In this document: piece after piece, positions 1-6,045 of the stretch
How the letters are laid out: each line of letters opens with the position of its first letter
Position numbering within the stretch: the first letter of the stretch is position 1
Assembly (NCBI GenBank): GCA_000434295.1
Contig: HF994931.1
Coordinates: 22,663-36,337 of the forward strand
From: Acetobacter sp. CAG:977
GTDB taxonomy: Bacteria; Pseudomonadota; Alphaproteobacteria; CAAGCB01; CAG-977
DNA: 13,675 nt
Direction of reading: 5' to 3'
The notes under the pieces: generated by a model
Database searches by the model: none
What the model saw: the letters and a program-made list of their open reading frames with translations, nothing else
What the model was told of the DNA's origin: nothing
Translations under genes and position numbers: made by a program

Positions 1-15
1 GGGGGCCGGCTTTTC

Positions 16-1320
16 CTACTCTCCGCCAAACGGATCATAATCGGAAAAACGGCGATTCTCATAAACAATCTTATTACGCTCTTCCTTTATCCCTAACGCC
101 AAATAACGAAAAGCATCCGCCGCATGACTGGTCCAATCGTGCTTCGGGCGCGGCATAAAATCACGACGAACGGAATCCCATTCCTTTTGATATTGCCGCA
201 ACGCCTCTAATCCCTTAGCACACTTCTCTTTGTCAAAACGACAACGCGGCAATAACATCCGAACAGCAGCTATCCCGCCTTCTATACTGCTTTTCGGCAA
301 AACCCTGCCCCGTATCCCAAGCGAACTCAATAAATCCAATCGGCTCTTTCCGCTGGAAAGTTCATGGACTCCGATATCGTGCGGAAAAATGTTCTCATTC
401 GTGTATGTGTACGGCTTCGCCTGTAAAACACGGACATAGTGATCCAACCCGACGCCCGAAGCCTCATAATAATCTATAACGTCAACTTCGCCGCCTTGAA
501 CCTGATAAAACCATATCGCCGTCGCATCTCCGACACCTAAATCCCATGCCGTATAAACGGGCTTTGACGCATCGTGCGGGACAAAGCCGATGCGCTTGTC
601 GTTTTCCGCCTGATTTAATAACGACGCATAGTATGCCCCTTTCACGGCGGCATCAAAAGAACAATAAAATTCCTGAAGAACCGTGTCTTCATCCATCCCT
701 GCCGCCCGTTCGGCATCAACGGCACTGATCGGAATGGCTTTGGTTTCCGAAACTCCCAACTTTTGCGCAAACCAACCGTCCGCCTTTTGCGCCGTTTCAA
801 ATAACGACAGTCCGTGATTCCTGCCGCGCGGCGTATAAATAAACAACGCCCACCCTTCGTTTTCCGCCAAAATCGGACGAATAAAATCCCAAGAGGCAGG
901 ATCGGCAATCGAATATTCCGAAAAAACCACTCCGACAGGATTCGCACCGACAAGCGAATTGTAATTGTCCGAACCGACACATTGCCATATTGAACCGTTC
1001 AACAGTTCGATTTTCATTTCCTGAGCATTGCTCGACTTTCTCAGTTCGGGCGGAAAAACCTGATCAATCACGCGCCGACCCTGCTTGTCAATCGCGTCCC
1101 AAACAACCTTTCTGGCTTGCGTCTGCAACGGCAGCATGTGCCAATACACCCCTACCCGCTCAAACGCCGCAACCGCCGTCCAATTTAACGCCAGGCTGTC
1201 TTTACCTGCTCTGCGGTGCCAAACCGCCACAGCTCTTTTCCCTCCGTTCTCCAGATATTTCCACAGTTTCAGCTGATACTTTCTGGGGCGCCAGAGGTTC
1301 GGTATTTTTATTTTTTTCAT
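16..1320 (-). CDS. Phage terminase large subunit (TerL)
   Basis: This 434-residue protein is the ATP-driven DNA-packaging motor and nuclease of a tailed phage. The N-terminal ATPase half shows a deviant Walker A, HRRAGKD with the lysine at residue 40, after a WRPRKYQ adenine-motif-like stretch. The Walker B region is VVFSEYS with the likely catalytic glutamate at 135, followed by a YTPRG coupling motif. The C-terminal RNase H-like nuclease half offers a plausible metal-binding triad: D260 (AWDLG), D315 (PHDIG) and D402 (ADAFRYL). Length is normal for a large terminase and no frame break is seen, so it looks intact. An AAGAGG Shine-Dalgarno lies 5 bases upstream of the ATG. No small terminase precedes it; the gene to its right is a cellular tRNA-editing gene. 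Any portal or head genes would lie to the left, outside the window. The family call is firm; whether it belongs to a live prophage, a remnant or a gene transfer agent is unknown. Confidence 0.9.
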   Translation of the reverse strand: MKKIKIPNLWRPRKYQLKLWKYLENGGKRAVAVWHRRAGKDSLALNWTAVAAFERVGVYWHMLPLQTQARKVVWDAIDKQGRRVIDQVFPPELRKSSNAQEMKIELLNGSIWQCVGSDNYNSLVGANPVGVVFSEYSIADPASWDFIRPILAENEGWALFIYTPRGRNHGLSLFETAQKADGWFAQKLGVSETKAIPISAVDAERAAGMDEDTVLQEFYCSFDAAVKGAYYASLLNQAENDKRIGFVPHDASKPVYTAWDLGVGDATAIWFYQVQGGEVDVIDYYEASGVGLDHYVRVLQAKPYTYTNENIFPHDIGVHELSSGKSRLDLLSSLGIRGRVLPKSSIEGGIAAVRMLLPRCRFDKEKCAKGLEALRQYQKEWDSVRRDFMPRPKHDWTSHAADAFRYLALGIKEERNKIVYENRRFSDYDPFGGE

Positions 1321-1340
1321 TTTAACCTCTTAAAAAACAC

Positions 1341-1377
1341 GAAAAAAAAATCCTCCGAAACAGTCTGTTTCGGAGGA
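1341..1377 (-). terminator. Intrinsic terminator of the prolyl-tRNA editing gene
   Basis: Bases 1351-1363 (TCCTCCGAAACAG) and 1365-1377 are perfect reverse complements, giving a GC-rich stem of about 11-12 bp with a tiny loop. On the minus strand the stem is followed directly by nine T residues (1350-1342). It lies about 50 bases past the stop of the minus-strand gene ending at 1430 and just before the terminase ATG, so it should insulate the terminase from that gene. The T-tract supports the minus strand only. Confidence 0.88.
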
Positions 1378-1429
1378 CAATCTTTAAAGTAACAAAATGT
1401 TATATTATTTTTTCCGTTTTGTCAATATC

Positions 1430-1954
1430 TTATTCCGACGTTACATCGGCGATTAACGGTTCATGCCCGCAATAACGGATAAATTTCATTAAATCCTGCG
1501 GCGTCAGAGTCGTCGTCGCCGTGTTCGTCAACGGATGAAAATTAATAATCGGCTGTTCCATCATCCATTTATCCAATACGGGGCGAACCTCATGACGTTC
1601 TTTGTCGTTAATCAGGCAAAACGGCGTTACGGATCCCGGCGTAATGCCCAGTTTTTCGTATAACAAATCCGCCGAAGCAAACGACAAACGCTTGCACCCG
1701 ATTTTGGCAGGCATCGATTTTAAATCAACCCTCTTTTCGGCAGGCGCGACAATCAGCCACAACACGCCTTTGGCATCTTTGCAAAACAGGTTTTTGCAAT
1801 GAAGCCCTTCTATGTTTCCCCAATATTTTGCCCCTTCTTCCGCCGTAAAAACCGCAGGATGAGATGTCGTTTTGTATTTTATCCCAAGCTTGTCAAAGCA
1901 TTCGAACAGCATTTCGGGGGTCGTCGGCAATTCTTTTTGATTTTCTTCTGTCAT
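1430..1954 (-). CDS. Prolyl-tRNA editing protein, ProXp-ala (YbaK/EbsC family)
   Basis: This 174-residue cytosolic protein belongs to the YbaK/ProX family of free-standing trans-editing deacylases. Members of the ProXp-ala (PrdX) branch hydrolyse alanine wrongly attached to tRNA-Pro, backing up prolyl-tRNA synthetase. Visible family features, in order, are SHPAVFTAEE, the HCKNLFCKD segment with its conserved lysine, LWLIVAP, the glycine-rich GSVTPF loop followed by LINDK, and a C-terminal FHPLTNTATTT...DLMKFI...GHEP block. These fit the ProXp-ala branch better than the Cys-tRNA-Pro deacylase YbaK itself, but specificity is inferred, not shown. The gene stands alone on the minus strand, divergent from the amidase gene across 72 bases, and ends at the strong terminator at 1341-1377. 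The Shine-Dalgarno is weak (GGAT about 10 bases upstream) and I found no convincing promoter in the short divergent gap. Confidence 0.87.
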   Translation of the reverse strand: MTEENQKELPTTPEMLFECFDKLGIKYKTTSHPAVFTAEEGAKYWGNIEGLHCKNLFCKDAKGVLWLIVAPAEKRVDLKSMPAKIGCKRLSFASADLLYEKLGITPGSVTPFCLINDKERHEVRPVLDKWMMEQPIINFHPLTNTATTTLTPQDLMKFIRYCGHEPLIADVTSE

Positions 1955-2026
1955 TTTCGTTACATCCGTTATAAAAACTTTATGAAAAGATAGCTTTATC
2001 TCAAATAAAACGAAAGTGCTTTTCCC

Positions 2027-2716
2027 ATGATTTTTGACAAGTCTTACCGTTCTTCAAATTTCAGCGACCGCCTGTTGCCGATTGACATGATTTTAATCCA
2101 CTATACGGGCATGAAGTCCGCAAAAGAGGCTTTGGAACGTCTCTGTCTTCCCGAATCACAGGTCAGCGCCCATTACGTGATTGATGAAGACGGGCAAATT
2201 TTTGCGTTAATCGACGAAGACAAACGCGCATGGCATGCCGGCGTTTCCTGTTGGAAAAACGAAAGAGATACCAATTCGCGCTCTATCGGAATCGAATTGG
2301 AAAATCCGGGACACGAATTCGGATACCGTCCTTTTCCCGAAGCGCAAATTAACGCGACCGTCGAACTTGTCAAAGACATTGTTGCCCGACGCAATATAAA
2401 ACCTTCTCTTATTCTGGGACATTCCGATGTTGCGCCCGCACGAAAAAACGATCCGGGAGAACTTTTCCCGTGGTCTCTTTTGGCAAAAGAAAACTTGGGC
2501 ATATGGACGGACGCTTTTGAAGAAACCTCGAAATCGTGCGAAGAAATGTTACAGAGCATCGGGTACGACGTTTCTGACGTACCGGCAGCCTTAACGGCTT
2601 TCCAACGCCATTTCTTTCCGGAAGCCCTTAACGATCCTGACACGGAACGTACCCAAAAACGTCTGGCTGCCGTTGCCGCTCTGTTTAAAAAAGATGATAC
2701 CGATGTTCCCTTATAA
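2027..2716 (+). CDS. N-acetylmuramoyl-L-alanine amidase, AmpD/AmiD type
   Basis: This 229-residue zinc amidase (Amidase_2 fold) cuts the bond between MurNAc (or anhydro-MurNAc) and the L-Ala of the stem peptide, a step in cell wall turnover and recycling. Visible features are H25 in LIHYTG, H70 in WHAG, the catalytic-type E90 in IGIELEN, and GHSDVAPARKNDPG with H132 and D142, the AmpD-like zinc and active-site signature. Residues from about 175 (EEMLQSIGYDV...LTAFQRHF) resemble a peptidoglycan-binding helical domain like that at the C-terminus of AmiD. No signal peptide or lipobox is seen, so a cytoplasmic AmpD-like role on recycled muropeptides is more likely than a periplasmic one. The Shine-Dalgarno is poor. 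The downstream HAD gene starts inside its last codons. An amidase just upstream of rnpB and mraZ matches alphaproteobacterial gene order as I know it. Confidence 0.88.
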   Translation: MIFDKSYRSSNFSDRLLPIDMILIHYTGMKSAKEALERLCLPESQVSAHYVIDEDGQIFALIDEDKRAWHAGVSCWKNERDTNSRSIGIELENPGHEFGYRPFPEAQINATVELVKDIVARRNIKPSLILGHSDVAPARKNDPGELFPWSLLAKENLGIWTDAFEETSKSCEEMLQSIGYDVSDVPAALTAFQRHFFPEALNDPDTERTQKRLAAVAALFKKDDTDVPL

Positions 2717-3509
2717 AATTGTTTTCAGCGATATTGACGGTACCTTTTTAAAATCGGATCATTCGCTGTCTGCGCGCAACAAAGCCGCCGCAAAAAAGCT
2801 TGAAGCTCTCGGCATCCCCTTTGTGCTGGTATCGGGCAGAATGCCCTCCGCCGTCCGACTGATACAAAAAGAAGCGGAAATCAACGCGCCTTATATTTCT
2901 TACAGCGGCGCTTTGGCTTCGGATTTTGATTCGACGCCTTTGGGCAGTATCGCCCTAAGCAAAGAAACCGCCTTGAAAGCAAAACGCTACATCAACCGTT
3001 TCTATCCCGATATCGAGTGCAGCACTTATTCCGACGACCGTTGGATAACCGACAACGATACAACTCCGTTAATCAATGCGGAACGCGCCATCATAAAAAG
3101 AGACCCCGAAAAAGGCGATTTAAGCCGCCTTTTGTCAAACGACGATCCCGTGCACAAACTGTTATGCATCGGCGATGCAAAACGGTTGGATTCTTTGCGT
3201 TTAGACCTTATTCCGCTGTTTCCCGAATGCCGTATCTATAAATCCCAGCCCCGATATTTGGAAGTCATGTCAAAAGACGCCTGCAAATCGGCGGCAGCGG
3301 CATTGTTATGCGAACGGCTCGGCATTAAAACAAAGGACGTTTTGGCGTTCGGAGACAATTACAACGACACGGATTTGCTTGAATTTGCGGGAACCGGCGT
3401 CGCCATGGGAAACGCGCCCGACGACGTCAAATCCGTTGCCGACGAAATCGCGGACACAAACGATAACGACGGACTTTCCAAGTACATTGAACGCTTGCTC
3501 GGCGTTTAA
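2703..3509 (+). CDS. Cof-type HAD-IIB phosphatase
   Basis: This is a 268-residue member of the haloacid dehalogenase superfamily, subfamily IIB (Cof/YbiV-like), which removes phosphate from small phosphorylated metabolites such as sugar phosphates. Motif I is D10-I-D12-G-T, motif II is the serine in VLVSGR, a candidate motif III lysine is K195 in ACKSAA, and motif IV is GDNYND with D218 and D222. The region between motifs II and III is the type IIB cap, which sets substrate choice, so the real substrate cannot be read from sequence. I chose the ATG at 2703, giving MFPYKIVFSDIDGT; an ATG at 2694 is equally in frame and 2673 is less likely. It overlaps the amidase by 14 bases, suggesting translational coupling. 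rnpB follows after about 38 bases. Confidence 0.85.
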   Translation: MFPYKIVFSDIDGTFLKSDHSLSARNKAAAKKLEALGIPFVLVSGRMPSAVRLIQKEAEINAPYISYSGALASDFDSTPLGSIALSKETALKAKRYINRFYPDIECSTYSDDRWITDNDTTPLINAERAIIKRDPEKGDLSRLLSNDDPVHKLLCIGDAKRLDSLRLDLIPLFPECRIYKSQPRYLEVMSKDACKSAAAALLCERLGIKTKDVLAFGDNYNDTDLLEFAGTGVAMGNAPDDVKSVADEIADTNDNDGLSKYIERLLGV

Positions 3510-3512
3510 ATA

Positions 3513-3541
3513 TTGACGTTTTAAAAAAAACAACGTAGCTT
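3513..3541 (+). promoter_or_regulatory. Candidate rnpB promoter
   Basis: A TTGACG -35 element at 3513-3518 is followed, after 17 bases, by TAGCTT at 3536-3541 as a weak -10. A start about 7 bases downstream would fall at 3548, right at the 5' side of the RNase P RNA closing stem, which supports the call. The -10 matches the consensus at only three positions. Confidence 0.5.
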
Positions 3542-3547
3542 TTGCGG

Positions 3548-3912
<365 letters not shown>

Positions 3913-4115
3913 TATTCATTTTTGAACCGATTCGAATCTCTGACTTGTTAAAAAACAAGCCCTTAGGTTTTTCAGCCTCTTTTTCCCGATTCATTTTCAA
4001 ATCCTCAAACACCGGAACAAAAAAAGAACTCCCGTCGGATTCGTTTTTTCCGCATCCGTCCGCGCATTTTTTTGGCTTTTTTAAATTTTCCCACACATAG
4101 CTCTAAAAACAGCAA

Positions 4116-4139
4116 AAAAGCACAATATCTTGTGCTTTT
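4116..4139 (+). terminator. Possible bidirectional terminator hairpin
   Basis: AAAAGCACAA (4116-4125) and its exact complement (4130-4139) flank a four-base TATC loop. The plus strand ends in four T residues and the minus strand in six, so it could stop transcripts from either side, for example readthrough from rnpB before mraZ. Only three of the ten pairs are GC and the T-tract is short, so efficiency is uncertain. Confidence 0.42.
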
Positions 4140-4160
4140 CGGATTGTCTTTTCCACATTT

Positions 4161-4227
4161 TCCCGTATGTATCCCAAATTCTACCCATTGACCGCCATAA
4201 TTTCCCATGCTATCCCATAAGAGACCA
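4161..4227 (-). promoter_or_regulatory. MraZ box array (operator of the dcw operon)
   Basis: CCCA-type pentamers recur at near-helical spacing: TCCCG 4161, TCCCA 4172, ACCCA 4183, degenerate CGCCA 4193, TCCCA 4203, TCCCA 4213, and weak GACCA 4223. Start-to-start distances are 11, 11, 10, 10, 10 and 10. Read on the minus strand these are TGGGN units separated by 5-6 bases, the pattern known to bind MraZ upstream of mraZ in E. coli. Five units are strong and two degenerate. The row ends 66 bases before the mraZ ATG and covers the candidate promoter, consistent with autorepression. Confidence 0.75.
4188..4215 (+). promoter_or_regulatory. Candidate promoter of mraZ and the dcw operon
   Basis: TTGACC at 4188-4193 matches the -35 consensus at five of six positions. 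With a 16-base spacer, CTATCC at 4210-4215 resembles the alphaproteobacterial CTAT-type -10. The start would be near 4222, leaving a leader of about 70 bases. Both elements are interleaved with the CCCA repeats. A weaker alternative pairs TTGTCT (4144-4149) with TATGTA (4166-4171). Confidence 0.42.
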
Positions 4228-4293
4228 TAGGAAAATATTGCCTAGCCCGCCAGAAGGAAGGTAACGGCAAAATTTAACAACGGAGAAACAAAT

Positions 4294-4776
4294 ATGGGGC
4301 GCACGCCGCGGAAGAAGAATCTCTTCCTGGACACCATAGTAAATAAAGTCGATGCCAAGGGACGCGTATCCATCCCTGCCGACTACCGCGCCCTGTTGGA
4401 ACAGCAGGAAACGGAGCTGGTTGCTTTTCGTTCTTTTACGTCGCCGTGCATTGAATGCTGCACCTCTGAAATGATGGACAGGCTTGCCAGCGACATTGAC
4501 CGTTCCTTTAATATGTTTTCATCCGAACAAGACGACCTGACCAGCCTGATTTACGCAGATGCGAAAGAATTTCCCTTTGACAGCACGGGGCGTATCGTTT
4601 TAAGCGAAAAATTGATGAAACACGCGGGCATCACCGACAAAGCGGCATTTGTCGGCAAAGGCAGAACGTTCCAAATATGGAACCCCGACCTTTACGCAAA
4701 AGAAGAAGAAAAAATCCGCGCCCGCGCCCTGCAAAACCGCTTAAGCATTAAGAACGGAGGTTCCGACAATGATTGA
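4294..4776 (+). CDS. mraZ: Transcriptional regulator MraZ
   Basis: This 160-residue protein has two SpoVT-AbrB-like MraZ domains. It is a ring-forming DNA-binding protein that controls the division and cell wall cluster it heads; in E. coli it represses its own promoter. The first repeat carries DAKGRVSIPADYR (about residues 21-33) and the second DSTGRIVLSEKLMKHAGI, each with the D-x-x-G-R signature. Length is slightly above the common 140-155, with an acidic and basic C-terminal tail. GGAG lies 8 bases before the ATG. The TGGG-type repeat array upstream is its expected binding site. The end overlaps rsmH by 8 bases, and the rsmH Shine-Dalgarno lies inside its coding sequence, so the two are probably translationally coupled. 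Identification is firm; whether it represses or activates here is inferred. Confidence 0.95.
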   Translation: MGRTPRKKNLFLDTIVNKVDAKGRVSIPADYRALLEQQETELVAFRSFTSPCIECCTSEMMDRLASDIDRSFNMFSSEQDDLTSLIYADAKEFPFDSTGRIVLSEKLMKHAGITDKAAFVGKGRTFQIWNPDLYAKEEEKIRARALQNRLSIKNGGSDND

Positions 4777-5704
4777 CGGTGCCCCTCACATCCCCGTTTT
4801 GCTTAACGAAGTCATTTCCGGCATATCTCCCAAAGACGGCGGCATTTATGTTGACGGCACGTTCGGAGCCGGCGGATACACGCGTGCCGTCTTAACCGCG
4901 GCAAACTGTAAAGTCATCGCCATAGACCGCGATCCCGACGCCGTCAGAAACGGACAAAAATTATGCCGTGAATTTGAAGGACGTCTGACGCTGTTGCACG
5001 GCGAATTCGGCGATATGGTCGATTTGGTACGGCAAACGGGAACGGATGCCGTTGACGGCGTCATGCTGGACATCGGCGTGTCTTCCATGCAGGTGGATCA
5101 GGCAGAACGCGGATTTTCATTTAAGAAAGACGGCTTTCTCGATATGCGCATGAGCCGTCAGGGATTAAGCGCCGCGGACGTTGTGAACACGTTTTCGCAA
5201 GAAGAATTGGCGAACATCATTTACCTGTACGGGGAAGAACGTTTTTCGCGGCGCATCGCGTCGGCGATTGTCGCGCGCCGCAAAGAAAAAGCCTTTGAAC
5301 GCACTTTGGATTTTGCAAGTGTCGTCCGTTCGGCGATTCCGCACAAAGGAAACGACGGAACGGATCCCGCGACGCGAACGTTTCAGGCTTTAAGGATATA
5401 TGTGAATGACGAACTGGAACAGCTTCGTTCCGGTTTAAACGGAGCCGAAGAGCTCTTAAAAACAGGCGGAAGAATGGCCGTTGTTTCTTTCCATTCTTTA
5501 GAAGACAGAATCGTCAAAGCCTTTATTCAGGAAAAAAGCGGCAAGTCCGCGCGTCCGTCAAAGTACCTGCCGGACGCCGTTCAAACCGAAGCCGTATTAA
5601 AACCTGTAACAAAGAAACCGATTTTGCCTTCCGAAGAAGAAATCAACAGAAACATCAGATCCCGTTCGGCTCGCCTGCGTATTGCAGAACGCATCGGGGG
5701 ATAG
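4769..5704 (+). CDS. rsmH: 16S rRNA (cytosine-1402-N4)-methyltransferase RsmH
   Basis: This 311-residue S-adenosylmethionine-dependent enzyme methylates N4 of C1402 in the 16S rRNA decoding site (with RsmI completing m4Cm). Visible features are the start HIPVLLNEVI, the SAM-binding DGTFGAGGYTRAVL followed by AIDRDPDA, the signature LDIGVSSMQVD and RGFSF...LDMRM, the ALRIYVNDEL segment, and VVSFHSLEDRIVK near the end. All match the MraW/RsmH family over its usual length. GGAGG at 4756-4760 sits 8 bases before the ATG inside mraZ, fixing the start. It ends one base before ftsL. The gene is a standard second member of the dcw cluster even though its product modifies ribosomes. Confidence 0.96.
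   Translation: MIDGAPHIPVLLNEVISGISPKDGGIYVDGTFGAGGYTRAVLTAANCKVIAIDRDPDAVRNGQKLCREFEGRLTLLHGEFGDMVDLVRQTGTDAVDGVMLDIGVSSMQVDQAERGFSFKKDGFLDMRMSRQGLSAADVVNTFSQEELANIIYLYGEERFSRRIASAIVARRKEKAFERTLDFASVVRSAIPHKGNDGTDPATRTFQALRIYVNDELEQLRSGLNGAEELLKTGGRMAVVSFHSLEDRIVKAFIQEKSGKSARPSKYLPDAVQTEAVLKPVTKKPILPSEEEINRNIRSRSARLRIAERIGG
5696..5701 (+). promoter_or_regulatory. Shine-Dalgarno deciding the ftsL start
   Basis: A GGGGGA run at the very end of rsmH lies 4 bases before the ATG at 5706. This favours 5706 over the upstream in-frame ATG at 5682, which would sit inside rsmH without a comparable site. Confidence 0.6.
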
Positions 5705-5705
5705 T

Positions 5706-6041
5706 ATGGCAAGATTTTCTTTGATTATTTTGTTTGCCGTGATGGCAACGGGAATGTTCGTCATAAAAAATCACGTCATTGATTTGGAAAACGAACTGGA
5801 CGCAATAAACGCCCGCATTACGCAAGACCAAAAAGCGTTGCACGTTTTAAAAGCGGAATGGACTTATCTGAACGATCCCGCGCGAATTCGCGATTTAAGC
5901 AGCCGGCACGCCAGCATGAAGCCCATTGAAGGCAAACGCATTATTTCTTTTGCCGCCATTCCGTTCAAGGAAGGGCAATCTCCTTCACCTCGAAACGGCT
6001 TTTTGCGCGTTTCCTATTCGGCTTCGGGCATTCGGGAGTAG
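5706..6041 (+). CDS. ftsL: Cell division protein FtsL
   Basis: This is a 111-residue bitopic membrane protein. A hydrophobic helix at about residues 4-20 (FSLIILFAVMATGMFVI) is followed by a periplasmic coiled-coil-like stretch of alternating hydrophobic and charged residues (about 22-50). Then comes AEWTYLNDPARIRDLSSRH, which strongly resembles the conserved segment of alphaproteobacterial FtsL. FtsL joins FtsB and FtsQ in the divisome and activates FtsW-FtsI septal synthesis. Sequence conservation in this family is low, so the call rests on topology, the WTYLN/RL motif and the position between rsmH and ftsI. The start at 5706 is chosen because it follows the rsmH stop by one base and has a good ribosome site. 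The stop is 4 bases before ftsI. The last 30 or so residues are poorly conserved. Confidence 0.88.
   Translation: MARFSLIILFAVMATGMFVIKNHVIDLENELDAINARITQDQKALHVLKAEWTYLNDPARIRDLSSRHASMKPIEGKRIISFAAIPFKEGQSPSPRNGFLRVSYSASGIRE
6034..6038 (+). promoter_or_regulatory. Shine-Dalgarno deciding the ftsI start
   Basis: GGGAG within the last codons of ftsL lies 7 bases before the ATG at 6046. The same reading frame stays open back to 5926, but the extra 40 residues overlap ftsL and look like no FtsI N-terminus, so 6046 is preferred. Confidence 0.7.
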
Positions 6042-6045
6042 CGCC

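Larger units (their letters stand above)
3913..4293 (+). other. T-rich intergenic region between rnpB and mraZ
   Basis: This gap of about 380 bases has no credible gene. Its left half is rich in T and A runs. It holds a weak hairpin (CTTGTT/AACAAG, 3944-3959) and a perfect palindrome GATTCGAATC (3929-3938). The middle contains a 10-bp stem-loop (4116-4139). The right third holds the repeat row and candidate promoter described separately. The likely role is termination of rnpB transcription followed by the control region of the mraZ operon. Confidence 0.7.

Noticed and set aside
1955..2026. Divergent promoters between the editing gene and the amidase
   Set aside because: TATAAC- and TTGAGA-like hexamers occur, but none pair at a sensible spacing, so no promoter is claimed.
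3929..3938. Palindrome GATTCGAATC just after rnpB, resembling a tRNA T-loop or a phage attachment core
   Set aside because: The flanks do not form a T-arm or acceptor stem on either strand, and no second copy was noticed near the terminase. Ten bases are too few to call an attachment site.
3944..3959. CTTGTT/AACAAG hairpin after rnpB as its terminator
   Set aside because: The 6-bp stem has only two GC pairs and no T-tract directly after it, so it is too weak to call.
4149..4157. DnaA-box-like TTTTCCACA upstream of mraZ
   Set aside because: There is one mismatch to the TTATCCACA consensus and only a single site in T-rich DNA. It is likely chance; no other origin features are present.
4005..4208. 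Second minus-strand open frame of 67 codons in the same gap
   Set aside because: It overlaps the MraZ box array and the hairpin and has a low-complexity basic sequence, so it is a by-product of the regulatory DNA.
5926..6045. Forty-codon N-terminal extension of ftsI
   Set aside because: The extension overlaps ftsL in another frame and has no FtsI-like content. The ATG at 6046 has a well-placed GGGAG.
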